A DNA stretch of 64,000 bases, taken from positions 12,389 through 76,388 of the forward strand of contig DLVL01000009.1 of assembly GCA_003444085.1 (NCBI GenBank), in the 5' to 3' direction. The notes beneath the pieces are model-generated. The model saw nothing but the letters and a program-made list of their open reading frames with translations. It ran no database searches and was not told the origin of the DNA. This stretch comes from Kosmotogaceae bacterium. GTDB taxonomy: Bacteria; Thermotogota; Thermotogae; Petrotogales; Kosmotogaceae. The translations under genes and the position numbers were made by a program. This document shows positions 45,115-54,942 of the stretch, piece after piece. Position 1 is the stretch's first letter; every line of letters starts with the position of its first letter.

Positions 45115-45989
45115 GAGAAGAAACTAGAAAGACGCTTCTTGTCTTGACAGGAATGTCAGGGGCAGGAAAGAGCTCTGCTGTAAGAGTTCTTGAAGACTTT
45201 GGTTTCTTCTGCGTTGACAATGTTCCTCCCAGTGTCATGTCCGACCTTATAGAATTGCTCGATCGTCCCGAGATCTCTTCACTTGCCATTGTAGTAGATA
45301 TAAGAGCTATTATGAAGTTTGGCAATATCGACGAAATCGTAAGACATGCCAGGCAACTGAACGAAGGAATAGACGTCCGAATAGTCTTTCTAGATGCTGA
45401 CGATGATACACTCTTCTACAGGTATTCAAAAACAAGGCGAGCTCACCCGTTGCAGCACCTTCATTCTCTTGAAGACGCAATAAGAAAAGAACGCACAATG
45501 ATCACTGAGCTTATTCAGAAAGCCGATCTTGTAATAAATACCTCTGACCTTGACATCAAGGAACTCCACACGCGGCTTCTTGCTGCAGTTGCTTCAGAAT
45601 CACTTGAATCGCTTCCGATGAGAGTGGTTATTGAGAGCTTTGGATATACGGAAGGCGTCCCACATGATGCCAATCTGTTGTTCGACGTCCGTTTCTTGCC
45701 CAACCCTTACTATGTCAAGGAACTTTCAGAACTCACAGGAAAAGACAGGCAAGTCGGGCTTTTTGTCAGCGAGTATGATGCCTTTGAATCTTGGTTCGAA
45801 TGTGTGTCAAGACTATGCAAAATAACGATAGAAGAGTTCGCCCGCACAGGTAGAAATCAGTTGAAGATCGCAGTTGGTTGCACCGGCGGGAGGCATAGAT
45901 CTGTCTTTGTTGCGGAAAGACTGTATGAATTGTTTGCGGGTGAGAACCTGAGACTCAGCATTTTCCACAGGGAGCTGAGAAGCGGTTGA
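45111..45989 (+). CDS. rapZ: RapZ/YvcJ nucleotide-binding protein
   Basis: 292 residues. P-loop GMSGAGKSSAVRVLED near 13-28, VDNVPPSVM near 37, and the C-terminal GCTGGRHRSVFVAERL near 260. In E. coli RapZ controls GlmS through RNase E; in Bacillus the homolog YvcJ has P-loop hydrolase activity and joins yvcK and whiA in one operon, as here. Overlaps murI by four bases. Confidence 0.93.
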   Translation: MREETRKTLLVLTGMSGAGKSSAVRVLEDFGFFCVDNVPPSVMSDLIELLDRPEISSLAIVVDIRAIMKFGNIDEIVRHARQLNEGIDVRIVFLDADDDTLFYRYSKTRRAHPLQHLHSLEDAIRKERTMITELIQKADLVINTSDLDIKELHTRLLAAVASESLESLPMRVVIESFGYTEGVPHDANLLFDVRFLPNPYYVKELSELTGKDRQVGLFVSEYDAFESWFECVSRLCKITIEEFARTGRNQLKIAVGCTGGRHRSVFVAERLYELFAGENLRLSIFHRELRSG

Positions 45990-46948
45990 AAAAGGTTGTC
46001 TTGATAGGTGGCGGCACCGGAATGTCAACCGTTGCTCGCTATCTGAAGCATTGCGATGTGAAGTTATCACTTATAGTCACGATTACTGATGACGGAGGTA
46101 GCTCAGGTATCCTTCGTCAGATAATGGCGATACCTCCTCCCGGTGACGTGAGAAACAACCTTGTTGCTCTTGCAGAAGACGAGGGCGTGCTCAGGAGACT
46201 GTTCTCGTTCAGATTCTCATCCGAAGGCATACAACGCCATTCTCTGGGAAACCTCATTATTGCTGGGTTATCCGAAATGCTTGGCAGTTTCCCAGAGGCA
46301 GTCACCGCAGCTTCTCGTCTCTTAAGAACAAGAGGAGAAGTCTTTCCGGTCAGTGGAGAGGAAGTTCATCTTGTCGCACAACTGGATGATGGAAGCATCG
46401 TGCAAGGAGAAACGGCGGTAGCTCTTGTGGGGCCAAAGATTCGCAGGGTTTTTCTGGACAGGGAGGTTCGGCCACTTCCCGAAGTCCTTGAACGTCTTCG
46501 CAATGCAGACACTATTCTTGTTGGTCCTGGTAGTCTATACACCAGTGTTGTTTCCAACTTCCTGGTGAAAGGAATATCGGAGGCCTTTTGCAACACAAGT
46601 GCTGAAGTCGCCTACATTTCGAACATTATGACACAACCAGGAGAAACCGATGGATTCGGTCTGAAGAAACATGTTGACACCCTTGAACAATATACTAAAA
46701 GGAGTTTTGATAAGGTCTTCTGGGCGGATGCGTCGAACATAGACAAAAGTGTCCTGAAAGACTACTCATCTAATGGAGCTTTCCCGGTACAAAATGACAC
46801 ACCTGATGATGGACGAGTCATGAGGATTGATCGACTGAGTGTGGAGTACACATATGACAAGGAATACAAGTACGTGATTCGACATTCTGAGGAGAGCATC
46901 ATGCAGATCAGCAACTATCTGGGAATCACATATGAGAAGGACAACTAG
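45986..46948 (+). CDS. yvcK: YvcK/CofD-like gluconeogenesis factor
   Basis: 320 residues of the CofD/UPF0052 family. VVLIGGGTGMSTVARYL (4-20), TDDGGSSG near 37 and SLYTSVVSNFLV near 180 are family motifs. YvcK (GlmR) binds UDP-GlcNAc and links carbon metabolism with wall synthesis. The start is TTG at 45986, coupled to rapZ by a four-base overlap. It ends 17 bases inside whiA. Confidence 0.92.
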   Translation: MKKVVLIGGGTGMSTVARYLKHCDVKLSLIVTITDDGGSSGILRQIMAIPPPGDVRNNLVALAEDEGVLRRLFSFRFSSEGIQRHSLGNLIIAGLSEMLGSFPEAVTAASRLLRTRGEVFPVSGEEVHLVAQLDDGSIVQGETAVALVGPKIRRVFLDREVRPLPEVLERLRNADTILVGPGSLYTSVVSNFLVKGISEAFCNTSAEVAYISNIMTQPGETDGFGLKKHVDTLEQYTKRSFDKVFWADASNIDKSVLKDYSSNGAFPVQNDTPDDGRVMRIDRLSVEYTYDKEYKYVIRHSEESIMQISNYLGITYEKDN

Positions 46949-47912
46949 TTTTGCCGAGAAGCTAAAGGCTGAGCTCCTGCATCTTCCTATGCAGGATGAA
47001 AAGGAGTGCACGTCCGAGTTTCTTGGTTTCATAAAGTCAAGGGGTGCACTGCGCGTAACGGCAAAGTCCAGATACCTGGTAGCTGCGACGAACTCAATAT
47101 CAAGTCTCAAACGATTGTTCACTCTTGCAAAGGCACTCGGTTTCTCTCCTTTGCGTACACACCTCATTTATGAGCACAAGCTTGAGCATAAGCGTGGTGG
47201 TGAGTTGATCTTCGAGATGAGCAAGCTAGAAGGCTTTCTCAAGGAGTCAGGGGTATTTGTTGGCTGCTCTAAGCTGCCTTCAACAGTTAAGGCAGACCCG
47301 GTATACCTCGGAGCATTCCTCAGAGGCCTCTTTCTTGCGAGCGGTTCTGTTGTTGATCCCTCAAAGGGTTATCATCTGGAGATTCTGCTTGATGGTAATG
47401 ACGACTTCCCCAAGAACGTTAAAAAAGCAGTTGCAGAAGAGTTCAATATACGACTTGGCTTGATTTCTGTTAAGTCAAGGACGAAGCTCTATGTAAAATC
47501 CTCCCAAGACCTTATTGAACTGCTTTCTGCAATGGGAGCAACGCATTTTGTTTCCGCTTTGTCCAGAACTGTAGAAATCAGAAAGGTCCGTGGAAACGTT
47601 AGCAGGACGCTGAATTTCCTGACTGCAAACGCCGATAAGTCTGCGACTGCCATGGTAAGACAGGTCAATGCTATAATGATCGTCGATAGACACATAGGAC
47701 TTTCGAATCTCCCTGACGAACTTGAGAATATTGCGAAGCTTCGAGTTGATAATGAAGCGCTCAGTTTGAGAGAATTGGGGGAGATGCTTGAGCCCCCTGT
47801 CAGCAAGTCTGTTGTCCACAATCGCCTGAAGAAGATAGAACGCATGGCTGAAAAACTGGGAGGATCTGATGAGATGTCCCTACTGCAACAACCTGACAAC
47901 GAGAGTCCTTGA
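46932..47912 (+). CDS. whiA: WhiA DNA-binding protein (LAGLIDADG-like fold)
   Basis: 326 residues. The N-terminal half has the homing-endonuclease-like fold ([19 protein letters not shown] near 118-136) and the C-terminal half a helix-turn-helix ([25 protein letters not shown] near 278-302). WhiA controls division and chromosome separation in Actinobacteria and Bacillus. Thermotoga WhiA was the first structure solved. Follows yvcK with an overlap. Confidence 0.93.
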   Translation: MRRTTSFAEKLKAELLHLPMQDEKECTSEFLGFIKSRGALRVTAKSRYLVAATNSISSLKRLFTLAKALGFSPLRTHLIYEHKLEHKRGGELIFEMSKLEGFLKESGVFVGCSKLPSTVKADPVYLGAFLRGLFLASGSVVDPSKGYHLEILLDGNDDFPKNVKKAVAEEFNIRLGLISVKSRTKLYVKSSQDLIELLSAMGATHFVSALSRTVEIRKVRGNVSRTLNFLTANADKSATAMVRQVNAIMIVDRHIGLSNLPDELENIAKLRVDNEALSLRELGEMLEPPVSKSVVHNRLKKIERMAEKLGGSDEMSLLQQPDNESP

Positions 47913-48333
47913 CTCTCGCTCGACACAAGACGGAACAGCAATAAGAAGACGGCGCGAATGTGAGGGTTGCTCTGAGCGTTTTACGACTTACGAACGCTAT
48001 GAGCAAATGCGTGTCTTTGTTGTGAAAAAGGACGGAAGGCGAGAGCTCTTCAACCGAAATAAAGTCCTTGAAGGAATCGTCAAAGCATGCGAGAAGCGCC
48101 CAGTTTCAGTGGAATCAATGGAAGAAATCTCTGCTGGGATTGAGACCCGTCTTATGAAGGAGGGAAAACATGAAGTTCAGGCACGGGAAATTGGTGAAAT
48201 GATCATGGACAAACTCCGTGATATAGATAGGGTGGCTTATGTCAGATTCGCTTCTGTTTACAGAGAGTTCAGGGATCTAGATCATTTTATGGATATAATC
48301 AGTGAGCTGAAGACGGACTTTTCGAAACACTAA
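47869..48333 (+). CDS. nrdR: Transcriptional repressor NrdR
   Basis: 154 residues. Zinc ribbon from C3, C6, C31 and C34 (MRCPYC and CEGC), then an ATP-cone (about 49-140, [19 protein letters not shown]). It senses ATP/dATP and represses ribonucleotide reductase genes. It overlaps whiA by 44 bases, a long overlap that the zinc-ribbon start codon fully supports. Confidence 0.94.
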   Translation: MRCPYCNNLTTRVLDSRSTQDGTAIRRRRECEGCSERFTTYERYEQMRVFVVKKDGRRELFNRNKVLEGIVKACEKRPVSVESMEEISAGIETRLMKEGKHEVQAREIGEMIMDKLRDIDRVAYVRFASVYREFRDLDHFMDIISELKTDFSKH

Positions 48334-48346
48334 AAGGGGGAAGAAT

Positions 48347-48820
48347 ATGACAAAGAAGAAAGTCATATATTTGACCAGGGAGGGTTACGACAGGCTCAAG
48401 AATGAGCTTGACACGCTTCGCAAGAAGCTTATGTATGATATTGCAGAAAGGATAAAAGAAGCCAGGGAGCTCGGAGATCTCAGCGAAAACAGCGAGTACG
48501 ACGAAGCAAAGAACGAGCAGGGTAGAATCGATAGCAGGATTAAGCAGATCGAAGAAACACTTAACAACGCGGAGATAATCGAAGATACTGGGGATCATTC
48601 TGTGGTCAAGCTTGGATCAAAAGTATCCCTAATGAATGTTGATTCCAATGCTGTGTCTGACATGATTATCGTGAATTCGCAAGAGGCGAATATTTTCGAA
48701 AAGCGTATCAGTGCGGATTCTCCTGTTGGTCGCGCAGTGCTTTCGAAGAAAGTGGGAGATGTTCTGAGAGTGAAAACGCCTTCCGGCTGGTCAAAGTACA
48801 AGATTCTTTCGATAAGTTGA
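48347..48820 (+). CDS. greA: Transcription elongation factor GreA
   Basis: 157 residues. N-terminal coiled coil with the tip ARELGDLSENSEYDEAKNEQ near 39-58 whose acidic residues enter the RNA polymerase channel, then the FKBP-like domain (SPVGRAVLSKKVGDVL near 125). It rescues backtracked polymerase. GGGGGAAG precedes the ATG. Confidence 0.95.
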   Translation: MTKKKVIYLTREGYDRLKNELDTLRKKLMYDIAERIKEARELGDLSENSEYDEAKNEQGRIDSRIKQIEETLNNAEIIEDTGDHSVVKLGSKVSLMNVDSNAVSDMIIVNSQEANIFEKRISADSPVGRAVLSKKVGDVLRVKTPSGWSKYKILSIS

Positions 48821-48838
48821 TATCTGGAGTTGGTCTGA

Positions 48839-50365
48839 TTGTCAGAAGAAACCAGGAGACAACGTCTTGAAGAAATCAAAGAGCTGCGGAACAAAGGGAT
48901 AGAGCCTTTCCCGCTGCGATTCAGAAAAGTTCACAATACCGGAACAGTCCTGGAAGAGTACGCTTCCCTTGAAGCTTCTCAGACCAAAGAAGATGAGGAA
49001 CTCTCCCTTGCCGGGCGAGTCATGGCTATCCGCCACCACGGAAAGTCGTCCTTCTTCACCATTAGAGACGAGTCTGGAACAATCCAGGCCTACATACGCA
49101 AAGATAAGGTCGGTGACGATTCTTTCCAGCTATTCAAGAAATACGTCAATATCGGAGACTTCATAGGGATTGCGGGCTTTCCGTTCAAGACACACACAGG
49201 AGAGACGTCAGTTTTCGTCAAGGAGTTTCTCATTCTCTCCAAGTCAATACGAACGCTTCCCGAGAAGTGGCACGGTCTTAAAGACAAAGAGACCATATAC
49301 AGGCAGCGCTATCTCGAGATGATCTCAGATGAAGGCGCCCTGAATAGACTGAAGACAAGGTTCAGGATGATAAGCCTTGTCCGCAGGTTTTTGGAAGACA
49401 GAGGATTCGTGGAAGTAGAGACACCAGTACTGCAGTTCACGACCGGTGGAGCGTCAGCACGGCCCTTCGCCACAAAAATCAATGTCTTTGATAAAGACAT
49501 TTTCCTGAGAATATCAGAAGAACTCTATTTGAAGCGTTATCTGGTAGGCGGATTTGAGAGAATCTTCGAAATCGGGAAGAACTTCAGAAATGAGGGAATC
49601 TCATACAAGCATCATCCCGAATTCCTGATGATGGAGCTTTACCAGGCTTATGCCGATTATGAGGACATCATGCTTCTTACTGAAGAGATGATCAGTGAGG
49701 TAGTCAAAGAGCTTACAGGATCCTGTAAACTGGTTTACCAGGGTCAAGAGATCGATTTTACAAGACCCTGGAAGCGAGTTGTGATGACAGACTACATTAA
49801 AGACAAGCTAGGCATAGATATTCTGGAAGACTCTAATGAGCGACTGCTAGAATTCCTTAAAGAACACGATGCTGTTCCTGATATGCGGGAACGTGGCCAT
49901 CTGATTGAGAAACTGTGGGATATGGTAGAGGATGACTTTCAAAATCCTACTTTCGTTATGGACCATCCTGTAATTATCTCGCCTCTTGCCAAACAGCACC
50001 CCGAAGATGAGCGAGTAACTCAAAGATTTGAGCTGATTATTTCGGGAATGGAATGTGCAAATGCCTTTTCAGAATTGAACGATCCCGTTGAACAGAAAAA
50101 AAGGTTCTTACATCAGGCCGGTCTCAGGGAAGCCGGTGATGCAGAGGCACATATGATGGACCAGGACTTCATCAGGGCGCTTGAATTCGGTATGCCTCCC
50201 ACAGGTGGTCTTGGGATAGGTTGGGAGAGGATCGTTATGATTCTGACGGACTCGTCATCCATTCGAGACATCATCGCATTCCCACTTGTAAGACCTGATG
50301 TCCAAACTGATTCAGATGAAGAGATTATGCAGTGCGAGGAGGATCAGGATGAATCTCTACGATAA
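48839..50365 (+). CDS. lysS: Lysyl-tRNA synthetase, class II
   Basis: 508 residues. OB-fold anticodon domain about 50-160, motif 1 near 175-200, motif 2 [17 protein letters not shown] near 248-264 and motif 3 [13 protein letters not shown] near 465. The normal motif 3 residue Ile/Met before the Arg is Trp-Glu-Arg, still the class II Arg. Start TTG at 48839, with GGAG upstream. Overlaps the next gene by 17 bases. Confidence 0.95.
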   Translation: MSEETRRQRLEEIKELRNKGIEPFPLRFRKVHNTGTVLEEYASLEASQTKEDEELSLAGRVMAIRHHGKSSFFTIRDESGTIQAYIRKDKVGDDSFQLFKKYVNIGDFIGIAGFPFKTHTGETSVFVKEFLILSKSIRTLPEKWHGLKDKETIYRQRYLEMISDEGALNRLKTRFRMISLVRRFLEDRGFVEVETPVLQFTTGGASARPFATKINVFDKDIFLRISEELYLKRYLVGGFERIFEIGKNFRNEGISYKHHPEFLMMELYQAYADYEDIMLLTEEMISEVVKELTGSCKLVYQGQEIDFTRPWKRVVMTDYIKDKLGIDILEDSNERLLEFLKEHDAVPDMRERGHLIEKLWDMVEDDFQNPTFVMDHPVIISPLAKQHPEDERVTQRFELIISGMECANAFSELNDPVEQKKRFLHQAGLREAGDAEAHMMDQDFIRALEFGMPPTGGLGIGWERIVMILTDSSSIRDIIAFPLVRPDVQTDSDEEIMQCEEDQDESLR

Positions 50366-50810
50366 GATCCAACTTGACCTTAGAGAAGCGATGAAAGCAA
50401 GAGACCAGTTCAAAGCAGGCGTGCTGAAAATGCTTGTCTCTGCCGTTAAGTATTACCTTGCTTCTTCTGAAGAGGCGCGCAAGGCTGAACTCACCGATCA
50501 GAAGGTAATAGAGATTGTTAAGAAGCAGGTCAAGCAGCGCGAAGAATCTGTAGCCGCCTATGAAGAAGCTAACAGGCCCGATCTTGCTGACAAGGAGAGA
50601 GAAGAAGCCCGAATACTTCACACTTATCTTCCAGCAATGCTCAGTGAAGAAGAGATTGAGAGAATGGCTTCATCGATAATTGAAGAGACCAATGCTTCGG
50701 GTCCTCAAGACATGGGAAGAGTGATGAAAGAACTCATGGAAAGAGCTGCCGGAAGGGCAGACGGGAAGGTAGCAAGCAGAAAGGTAACAGAATTATTGAA
50801 AAACGGGTGA
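50349..50810 (+). CDS. yqeY: GatB/YqeY-domain protein
   Basis: 153 residues. [27 protein letters not shown] (about 3-29) and the C-terminal YqeY half ([15 protein letters not shown] near 95) match the family, which shares the tail of the GatB amidotransferase and is thought to bind tRNA. The ATG at 50349 has GAGGAGG before it. Widely next to tRNA- and ribosome-related genes. Confidence 0.92.
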   Translation: MNLYDKIQLDLREAMKARDQFKAGVLKMLVSAVKYYLASSEEARKAELTDQKVIEIVKKQVKQREESVAAYEEANRPDLADKEREEARILHTYLPAMLSEEEIERMASSIIEETNASGPQDMGRVMKELMERAAGRADGKVASRKVTELLKNG

Positions 50811-50813
50811 TAT

Positions 50814-52178
50814 ATGAAACTAGACGTTCTCGTTGCTGAAATAGGTAGTACTACAACAGTTCTCAGCGCGTTTGCTTCTTCTGATAATGGCTTCAGACTC
50901 ATTGGACAGAGTGAATCGAGTACCACGGTTTCTGATGGCGATGTCACTATCGGAATTAATGCTGCTCTTGATTCCCTTAAAGATGCTCTTGCTGTTAGAA
51001 AACTAGATTGGGATACTCTTCTTGCTTGTAGTAGTGCTGCGGGAGGCCTGAAGATGACCGTCCATGGTCTCGTTTATGACATGACCGTAAAGGCTGCAAA
51101 AGAAGCTGCTCTTGGTGCTGGTGGAGTCATCAAGCACGTTACTGCTGGGAAACTCGGGGCATCTGATATTCGAAGAATCCTTCAGATACGCCCAAAACTC
51201 ATCCTTCTTGCAGGCGGAGTCGATTATGGAGAGAGCGAGACGGCCTTGTTCAACAGCGGTGTTGTAGCACGTCTCGACATTGATGTGCCGGTCATTTTTG
51301 CGGGTAATTGCGCTGTCGCATCGGAAGCCGAAGCGATTCTGCGATCCTCAGGTAAGGATGTCTATGTAAGAGAAAACGTCTATCCCAGAATCGACGATCT
51401 CAATGTTGAGCCAACGCGCGAAGTGATCCGTAAGGTCTTTTCTGAGCATATTGTCAAGGCTCCCGGCATGGAGAAGATCTACTCTGTTGTTGATAGGGAG
51501 GTCATTCCAACACCTGCAGCTGTGATGATCTCTACAGAGCTTCTATCTGATAGATTTGGTGACGTGATGATGGTTGATATCGGAGGTGCAACAACAGACG
51601 TAGACTCTGTTACAGATGGCGATCCTGAGATTCAGGCGAAATTGATCAGCCCCGAACCAAGATCGAAAAGAACAGTTGAAGGGGACCTTGGCGTATACGT
51701 CAACGCAAGGCATGTCGTAGACAGCATCGGAAGAAGTGAGCTTGCGAAGGAATTCAGCATGTTAGATGAGCTGATGGCTTCTGTGTCCCCTTTTCCCAAA
51801 TCGGATCAACAGAGCGCCTTTGTTTCGCGACTCGCTTCTCATTGTCTTGAAATGGCTATTCGCAGACACGCGGGCAGAATTAGAAGAGTATTCGGTCCAA
51901 CTGGCAGAATCGATGTGGCCGAAGGTAAAGACCTCACTGCTGTGAAGATGGTAGTCGGCACTGGTGGGATACTCGCTCGATCTGATAGTGCCTGGGATCT
52001 ACTGAGGAGAGTGAGGACTTATCAGAGAAGGTTTCCTCAGGAGTTGCTTCCAAGTGATGATGTGAAGCTGGCTATCGACACAAAGTATATTGCAGCTGCT
52101 TGTGGTGTTCTGTCAATGCTTGACAAAGAAGCAGCAATGAAGACTCTCGCAAACTCGCTTGAGATAATGAAGCCATAG
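50814..52178 (+). CDS. glmL: GlmL/MutL-type ATPase, candidate reactivase for B12 aminomutase
   Basis: 454 residues of the MutL/GlmL family (ASKHA actin-like ATPase). EIGSTTTVLSAFA (8-20) is the phosphate-1 site, SAAGGLKMTV near 69, LLAGGVDYGESE near 128, MVDIGGATTDVDSV near 250 and GTGGILARS near 385. In clostridia this protein (called or-4 in the ornithine cluster, or MutL by glutamate mutase) goes with B12 mutases and is taken to reactivate them. No other B12 mutase is seen in the window except OraSE, 43 kb away. Last gene of the lysS run, three bases after yqeY. Confidence 0.88.
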   Translation: MKLDVLVAEIGSTTTVLSAFASSDNGFRLIGQSESSTTVSDGDVTIGINAALDSLKDALAVRKLDWDTLLACSSAAGGLKMTVHGLVYDMTVKAAKEAALGAGGVIKHVTAGKLGASDIRRILQIRPKLILLAGGVDYGESETALFNSGVVARLDIDVPVIFAGNCAVASEAEAILRSSGKDVYVRENVYPRIDDLNVEPTREVIRKVFSEHIVKAPGMEKIYSVVDREVIPTPAAVMISTELLSDRFGDVMMVDIGGATTDVDSVTDGDPEIQAKLISPEPRSKRTVEGDLGVYVNARHVVDSIGRSELAKEFSMLDELMASVSPFPKSDQQSAFVSRLASHCLEMAIRRHAGRIRRVFGPTGRIDVAEGKDLTAVKMVVGTGGILARSDSAWDLLRRVRTYQRRFPQELLPSDDVKLAIDTKYIAAACGVLSMLDKEAAMKTLANSLEIMKP

Positions 52179-52189
52179 TTTTTGATTGG

Positions 52190-52218
52190 TTGCATTGAAA
52201 CATCTCCAGTGCTAGAAT
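52190..52218 (+). promoter_or_regulatory. Promoter of tRNA-Gly
   Basis: TTGCAT, 17 bases, TAGAAT, with TGC directly before the -10 (extended). The tRNA begins nine bases after. Confidence 0.65.
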
Positions 52219-52226
52219 GACTTTAC

Positions 52227-52302
52227 GCGGGTGTAGCTCAGTCGGTAGAGCATCAGCTTCCCAAGCTGAGGGTCGCGGGTTCGAGTCCCGTCGCCCGCTC
52301 CA
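52227..52302 (+). tRNA. tRNA-Gly (anticodon CCC)
   Basis: Acceptor GCGGGTG/CGCCCGC, anticodon stem TCAGC/GCTGA around TTCCCAA, TTCGAGT T loop, encoded T-CCA. Length 76. Complements the Gly(TCC) gene at 30.1 kb. Confidence 0.93.
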
Positions 52303-52626
52303 GATAGAACTTCCGTGTAGTTCGCCTATAGGATGGTCATCTCACTGTACTTGCATATAGCTTCTGAAGAAGGCAAGACCCCCTGCACACTCACTGACAT
52401 GGCATACTAACCTGGCACTTTTCGCCGTCCGAAAGAAAAGATCTCCATCTCGCAGGACCTTCAAATGAAATCGATAACAACTCAAATGGACTCTCTCTTA
52501 TGACGTAGTGCATTAATTCGAGGCGTTTCGGTTCACCGGAAACACTTCGCACAAAGTCCCCCTTTGCCTTTCTGCGTTGTGTAACCACCTGCAGAAAAAC
52601 TGAAACACTCAGCAGAAATAGTGAAC
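52303..52626. other. Intergenic region without a confident gene
   Basis: 324 bases. A minus-strand frame (52391-52588, 65 codons) has no recognisable motif and no ribosome binding site I trust, so I leave it uncalled. No hairpin with a T tract after tRNA-Gly. Confidence 0.3.
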
Positions 52627-53142
52627 CTAGGTTCTGTCAACCAGAAACCTTAGCAATTCTGCTTGATCGCCGATCCTTGCCGACTCGATTAGCGTCAAGC
52701 TGATATCGTATTCAAGCCCGCAAATAATCGAATATCCTGACTTGAATATTAGTGGCATCACCGTGAGCATTACTTCATCAACAAGCTGAGCGTTCAAAAA
52801 TTCGCTGAATACCGAAGGTCCTCCTGCAATAACTGCTTTAGAGTACCCCTTTCTTTTCAGACTGTGAAGAATATCGCCAGGTGACTCAGAAGTGAAAACA
52901 AGCTGCTCAGAACTCCTGTATTCTTGAGGTGAACGTGTCATAACAACATTCAGTCTTCCTGGCAGAGGCTTCCCGATGGTTTCGTAGGTCTTCCTTCCCA
53001 TTATCAGAACTCCTGCATCAAGAGTGACTTCTTTGAAAAGCTTACGGTCATCACTGGTTGTCCACTCGACTTTGTCATTGTCGGTTCTTGCCACAATACC
53101 ATTTGCGGAAGAGACAGCCATCATGATCGTATATGGCCTCAT
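52627..53142 (-). CDS. Dihydrofolate reductase-like / RibD C-terminal domain protein
   Basis: 171 residues. RPYTIMMAVSSANGIVA at the start, LIMGRKTYETIGKPLPGRLNVVMTR near 46-70, and AGGPSVFSEFL near 105 match the RibD_C group of the dihydrofolate reductase fold, which bind NADPH. Such stand-alone proteins act as riboflavin pathway reductases or as unknown reductases. The start overlaps the upstream gene stop by four bases. No folate or riboflavin genes are near. Confidence 0.8.
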   Translation of the reverse strand: MRPYTIMMAVSSANGIVARTDNDKVEWTTSDDRKLFKEVTLDAGVLIMGRKTYETIGKPLPGRLNVVMTRSPQEYRSSEQLVFTSESPGDILHSLKRKGYSKAVIAGGPSVFSEFLNAQLVDEVMLTVMPLIFKSGYSIICGLEYDISLTLIESARIGDQAELLRFLVDRT

Positions 53143-54086
53143 CTGGACCTCCTGAATTCAACGGTGGGATGTCTGACAATAGCTTCTGAACGTGGAAATA
53201 TCGCATCAACTTCTGTAGCGAAAGTCACACTGAATACTGCTTCTTCTTCCAGCTCGGAGACTTGTTTTATGTCGCCTTCATTCAGTCTAACAGGCTCACG
53301 CCCCGCAACTGACAGAGATATGGGGGCAGTTCGGTGGTTGGTGATAGTGACAGAACCTTCCTCGCGTTCAAAAGTAATACCGAAAGCCTCTGTTATTCCC
53401 TTTCGACACTTGACGGAGTAACTCACGGGCATATGAACGGAAACGATTTCTATGAAATCCTTTGTGTAGTTTCTCATTGTCCCTTCGTACTCAGTCCACC
53501 TGCCATCTCTCGAAACTTCTATGATCACTTTCTTGCCAGTCAGTCTTTCCAGTATCGAGTCATAAGAATTGCCGACATAGTCTATGAAGCTTTCGCCAAC
53601 AGACTTCACATACTTCTGGTTTCCTGCAACAACAGCACTCTTAGGCGCGATTCTTCCAATGAATAGGGAGAATGTGTCTGCAATCGCATCGCGGACTGCG
53701 GCAAAGAAGTTGCGAAAGATTCTTCGAACACTTACAATCCAGCTTCTCTTGAATACCAGGCTTGTGCGTTCCCTCTGACGCAGCTCATCAGGAGACAACT
53801 GATCAATGATTCTGAATAAACCATGCAGGGCTGAAAACTCTGCTCTGTAGAGTATGTAACCTTTCTCACTATGAGTGATATTGTCATATGGTTCAGGATA
53901 TTCCAGGACGATGCCACTGCTCTCCAGATACATATATCCCCAGAATGTCTCCTTGTTTTTCAGGATCACAAGGGTCGAAAATGATTGGAAGTCTTTCAGA
54001 CATCGATCCTTTGCTGTAGACTTGAAGTAACTCACGATGAGTGTAGCTGAGAATATCACGATTATTGTTAAGGCCAGTGTATCCAC
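53139..54086 (-). CDS. Unrecognised membrane-anchored protein
   Basis: 315 residues. One N-terminal membrane segment (about 4-20, LALTIIVIFSATLIVSYF), then a soluble part rich in short beta strands; one amphipathic middle segment around 125-145 (VRRIFRNFFAAVRDAIADTF). I do not recognise a family. It is upstream of and coupled to the DHFR-like gene. Divergent from the gene at 54216, with a gap of 129 bases that must hold both promoters. Confidence 0.6.
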   Translation of the reverse strand: MDTLALTIIVIFSATLIVSYFKSTAKDRCLKDFQSFSTLVILKNKETFWGYMYLESSGIVLEYPEPYDNITHSEKGYILYRAEFSALHGLFRIIDQLSPDELRQRERTSLVFKRSWIVSVRRIFRNFFAAVRDAIADTFSLFIGRIAPKSAVVAGNQKYVKSVGESFIDYVGNSYDSILERLTGKKVIIEVSRDGRWTEYEGTMRNYTKDFIEIVSVHMPVSYSVKCRKGITEAFGITFEREEGSVTITNHRTAPISLSVAGREPVRLNEGDIKQVSELEEEAVFSVTFATEVDAIFPRSEAIVRHPTVEFRRSR

Positions 54087-54215
54087 CGGGCACCTCCTTG
54101 GTCAAAACAGTCCGGCAATTTGTTTGATTCCTGGTTTCAGTGACACGAACTGTGTTGTTCTTGAAAATCGTCAAAATGAGTGATGGTCCTGTGGGGTTTC
54201 ATCTAGGAGGTTACC

Positions 54216-54923
54216 ATGAGAGAACACAATCTGATACGTAACGTTTTTGCCATCTCCGGATATGTCATGCTTGTCACTGGAGGAGCACTGATTGTTGCTG
54301 TGGGCGTTTTCGTGATGCTGGGTGCTACTTTTGGAGCGATTGAAAGTGCTCTGCTTGCAGGCTCTGCTGTGCTGTTGATTACTATAGGCTTTCTTCTGAT
54401 CAGGAATTACGAGCCTGATGAAGAAGAAAGGGCTTCCTCAAATACTGAAGAGGCGAGGATGACAGAGAAGATTGAGAGAGTGCAGAAGTTCCTTGAGAGT
54501 GATCTTCCCACCTTGCACAGGTTAATCAGAAGGTCGGAAAGCCTTTTTAGTGATTCTTTACAGCGAATGAGTGAGGAACGGCAGCGATTTGAGAGCGCTT
54601 GCGAGTCTTTGACAAGGGCGATCGTTGCGTCACTGGATGATCTGTGGAGGATTTCAAAACTTAATGAAGGGCTCGAAACAGAAGCTTTCAACACCCTCTG
54701 TAAAAGGTTGTCAAATGCTGGGTTCTTCGTATACGTCCCTGAGGAAAGATCATTTCCAGATATGAGCTTCTCCAAAATCATCAGAGAGAAAGAGTCTGAT
54801 TTTCCCAAGGGATCGGTTGTGGAAGTGATTAACCCGGGTTATCGTTATGGAGAACGCCTGATAAGGGAAGCAGAAATCGCTGTAGCCTCGCATCCTTCAA
54901 GAGGAAAAGACAAAAAGAAGTAA
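54216..54923 (+). CDS. Unrecognised protein with two membrane helices and a cytoplasmic helical domain
   Basis: 235 residues. Two hydrophobic helices near 14-37 and 44-63 with a short turn, then a highly charged helical domain (about 75-160) and a short C-terminal globular part with YRYGERLIREAEIAVA near 210. The layout suggests a membrane-bound protein with cytoplasmic coil, possibly holding a partner such as the Hsp70 encoded 19 bases downstream. Function unknown. AGGAGG precedes the ATG. Confidence 0.6.
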   Translation: MREHNLIRNVFAISGYVMLVTGGALIVAVGVFVMLGATFGAIESALLAGSAVLLITIGFLLIRNYEPDEEERASSNTEEARMTEKIERVQKFLESDLPTLHRLIRRSESLFSDSLQRMSEERQRFESACESLTRAIVASLDDLWRISKLNEGLETEAFNTLCKRLSNAGFFVYVPEERSFPDMSFSKIIREKESDFPKGSVVEVINPGYRYGERLIREAEIAVASHPSRGKDKKK

Positions 54924-54942
54924 TTCGGGAGGTATTACACGT

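Noticed and set aside
52391..52588. 65-codon minus-strand frame downstream of the DHFR-like gene
   Set aside because: No motif, weak start, and it is the sort of length found by chance; left as unannotated spacer.
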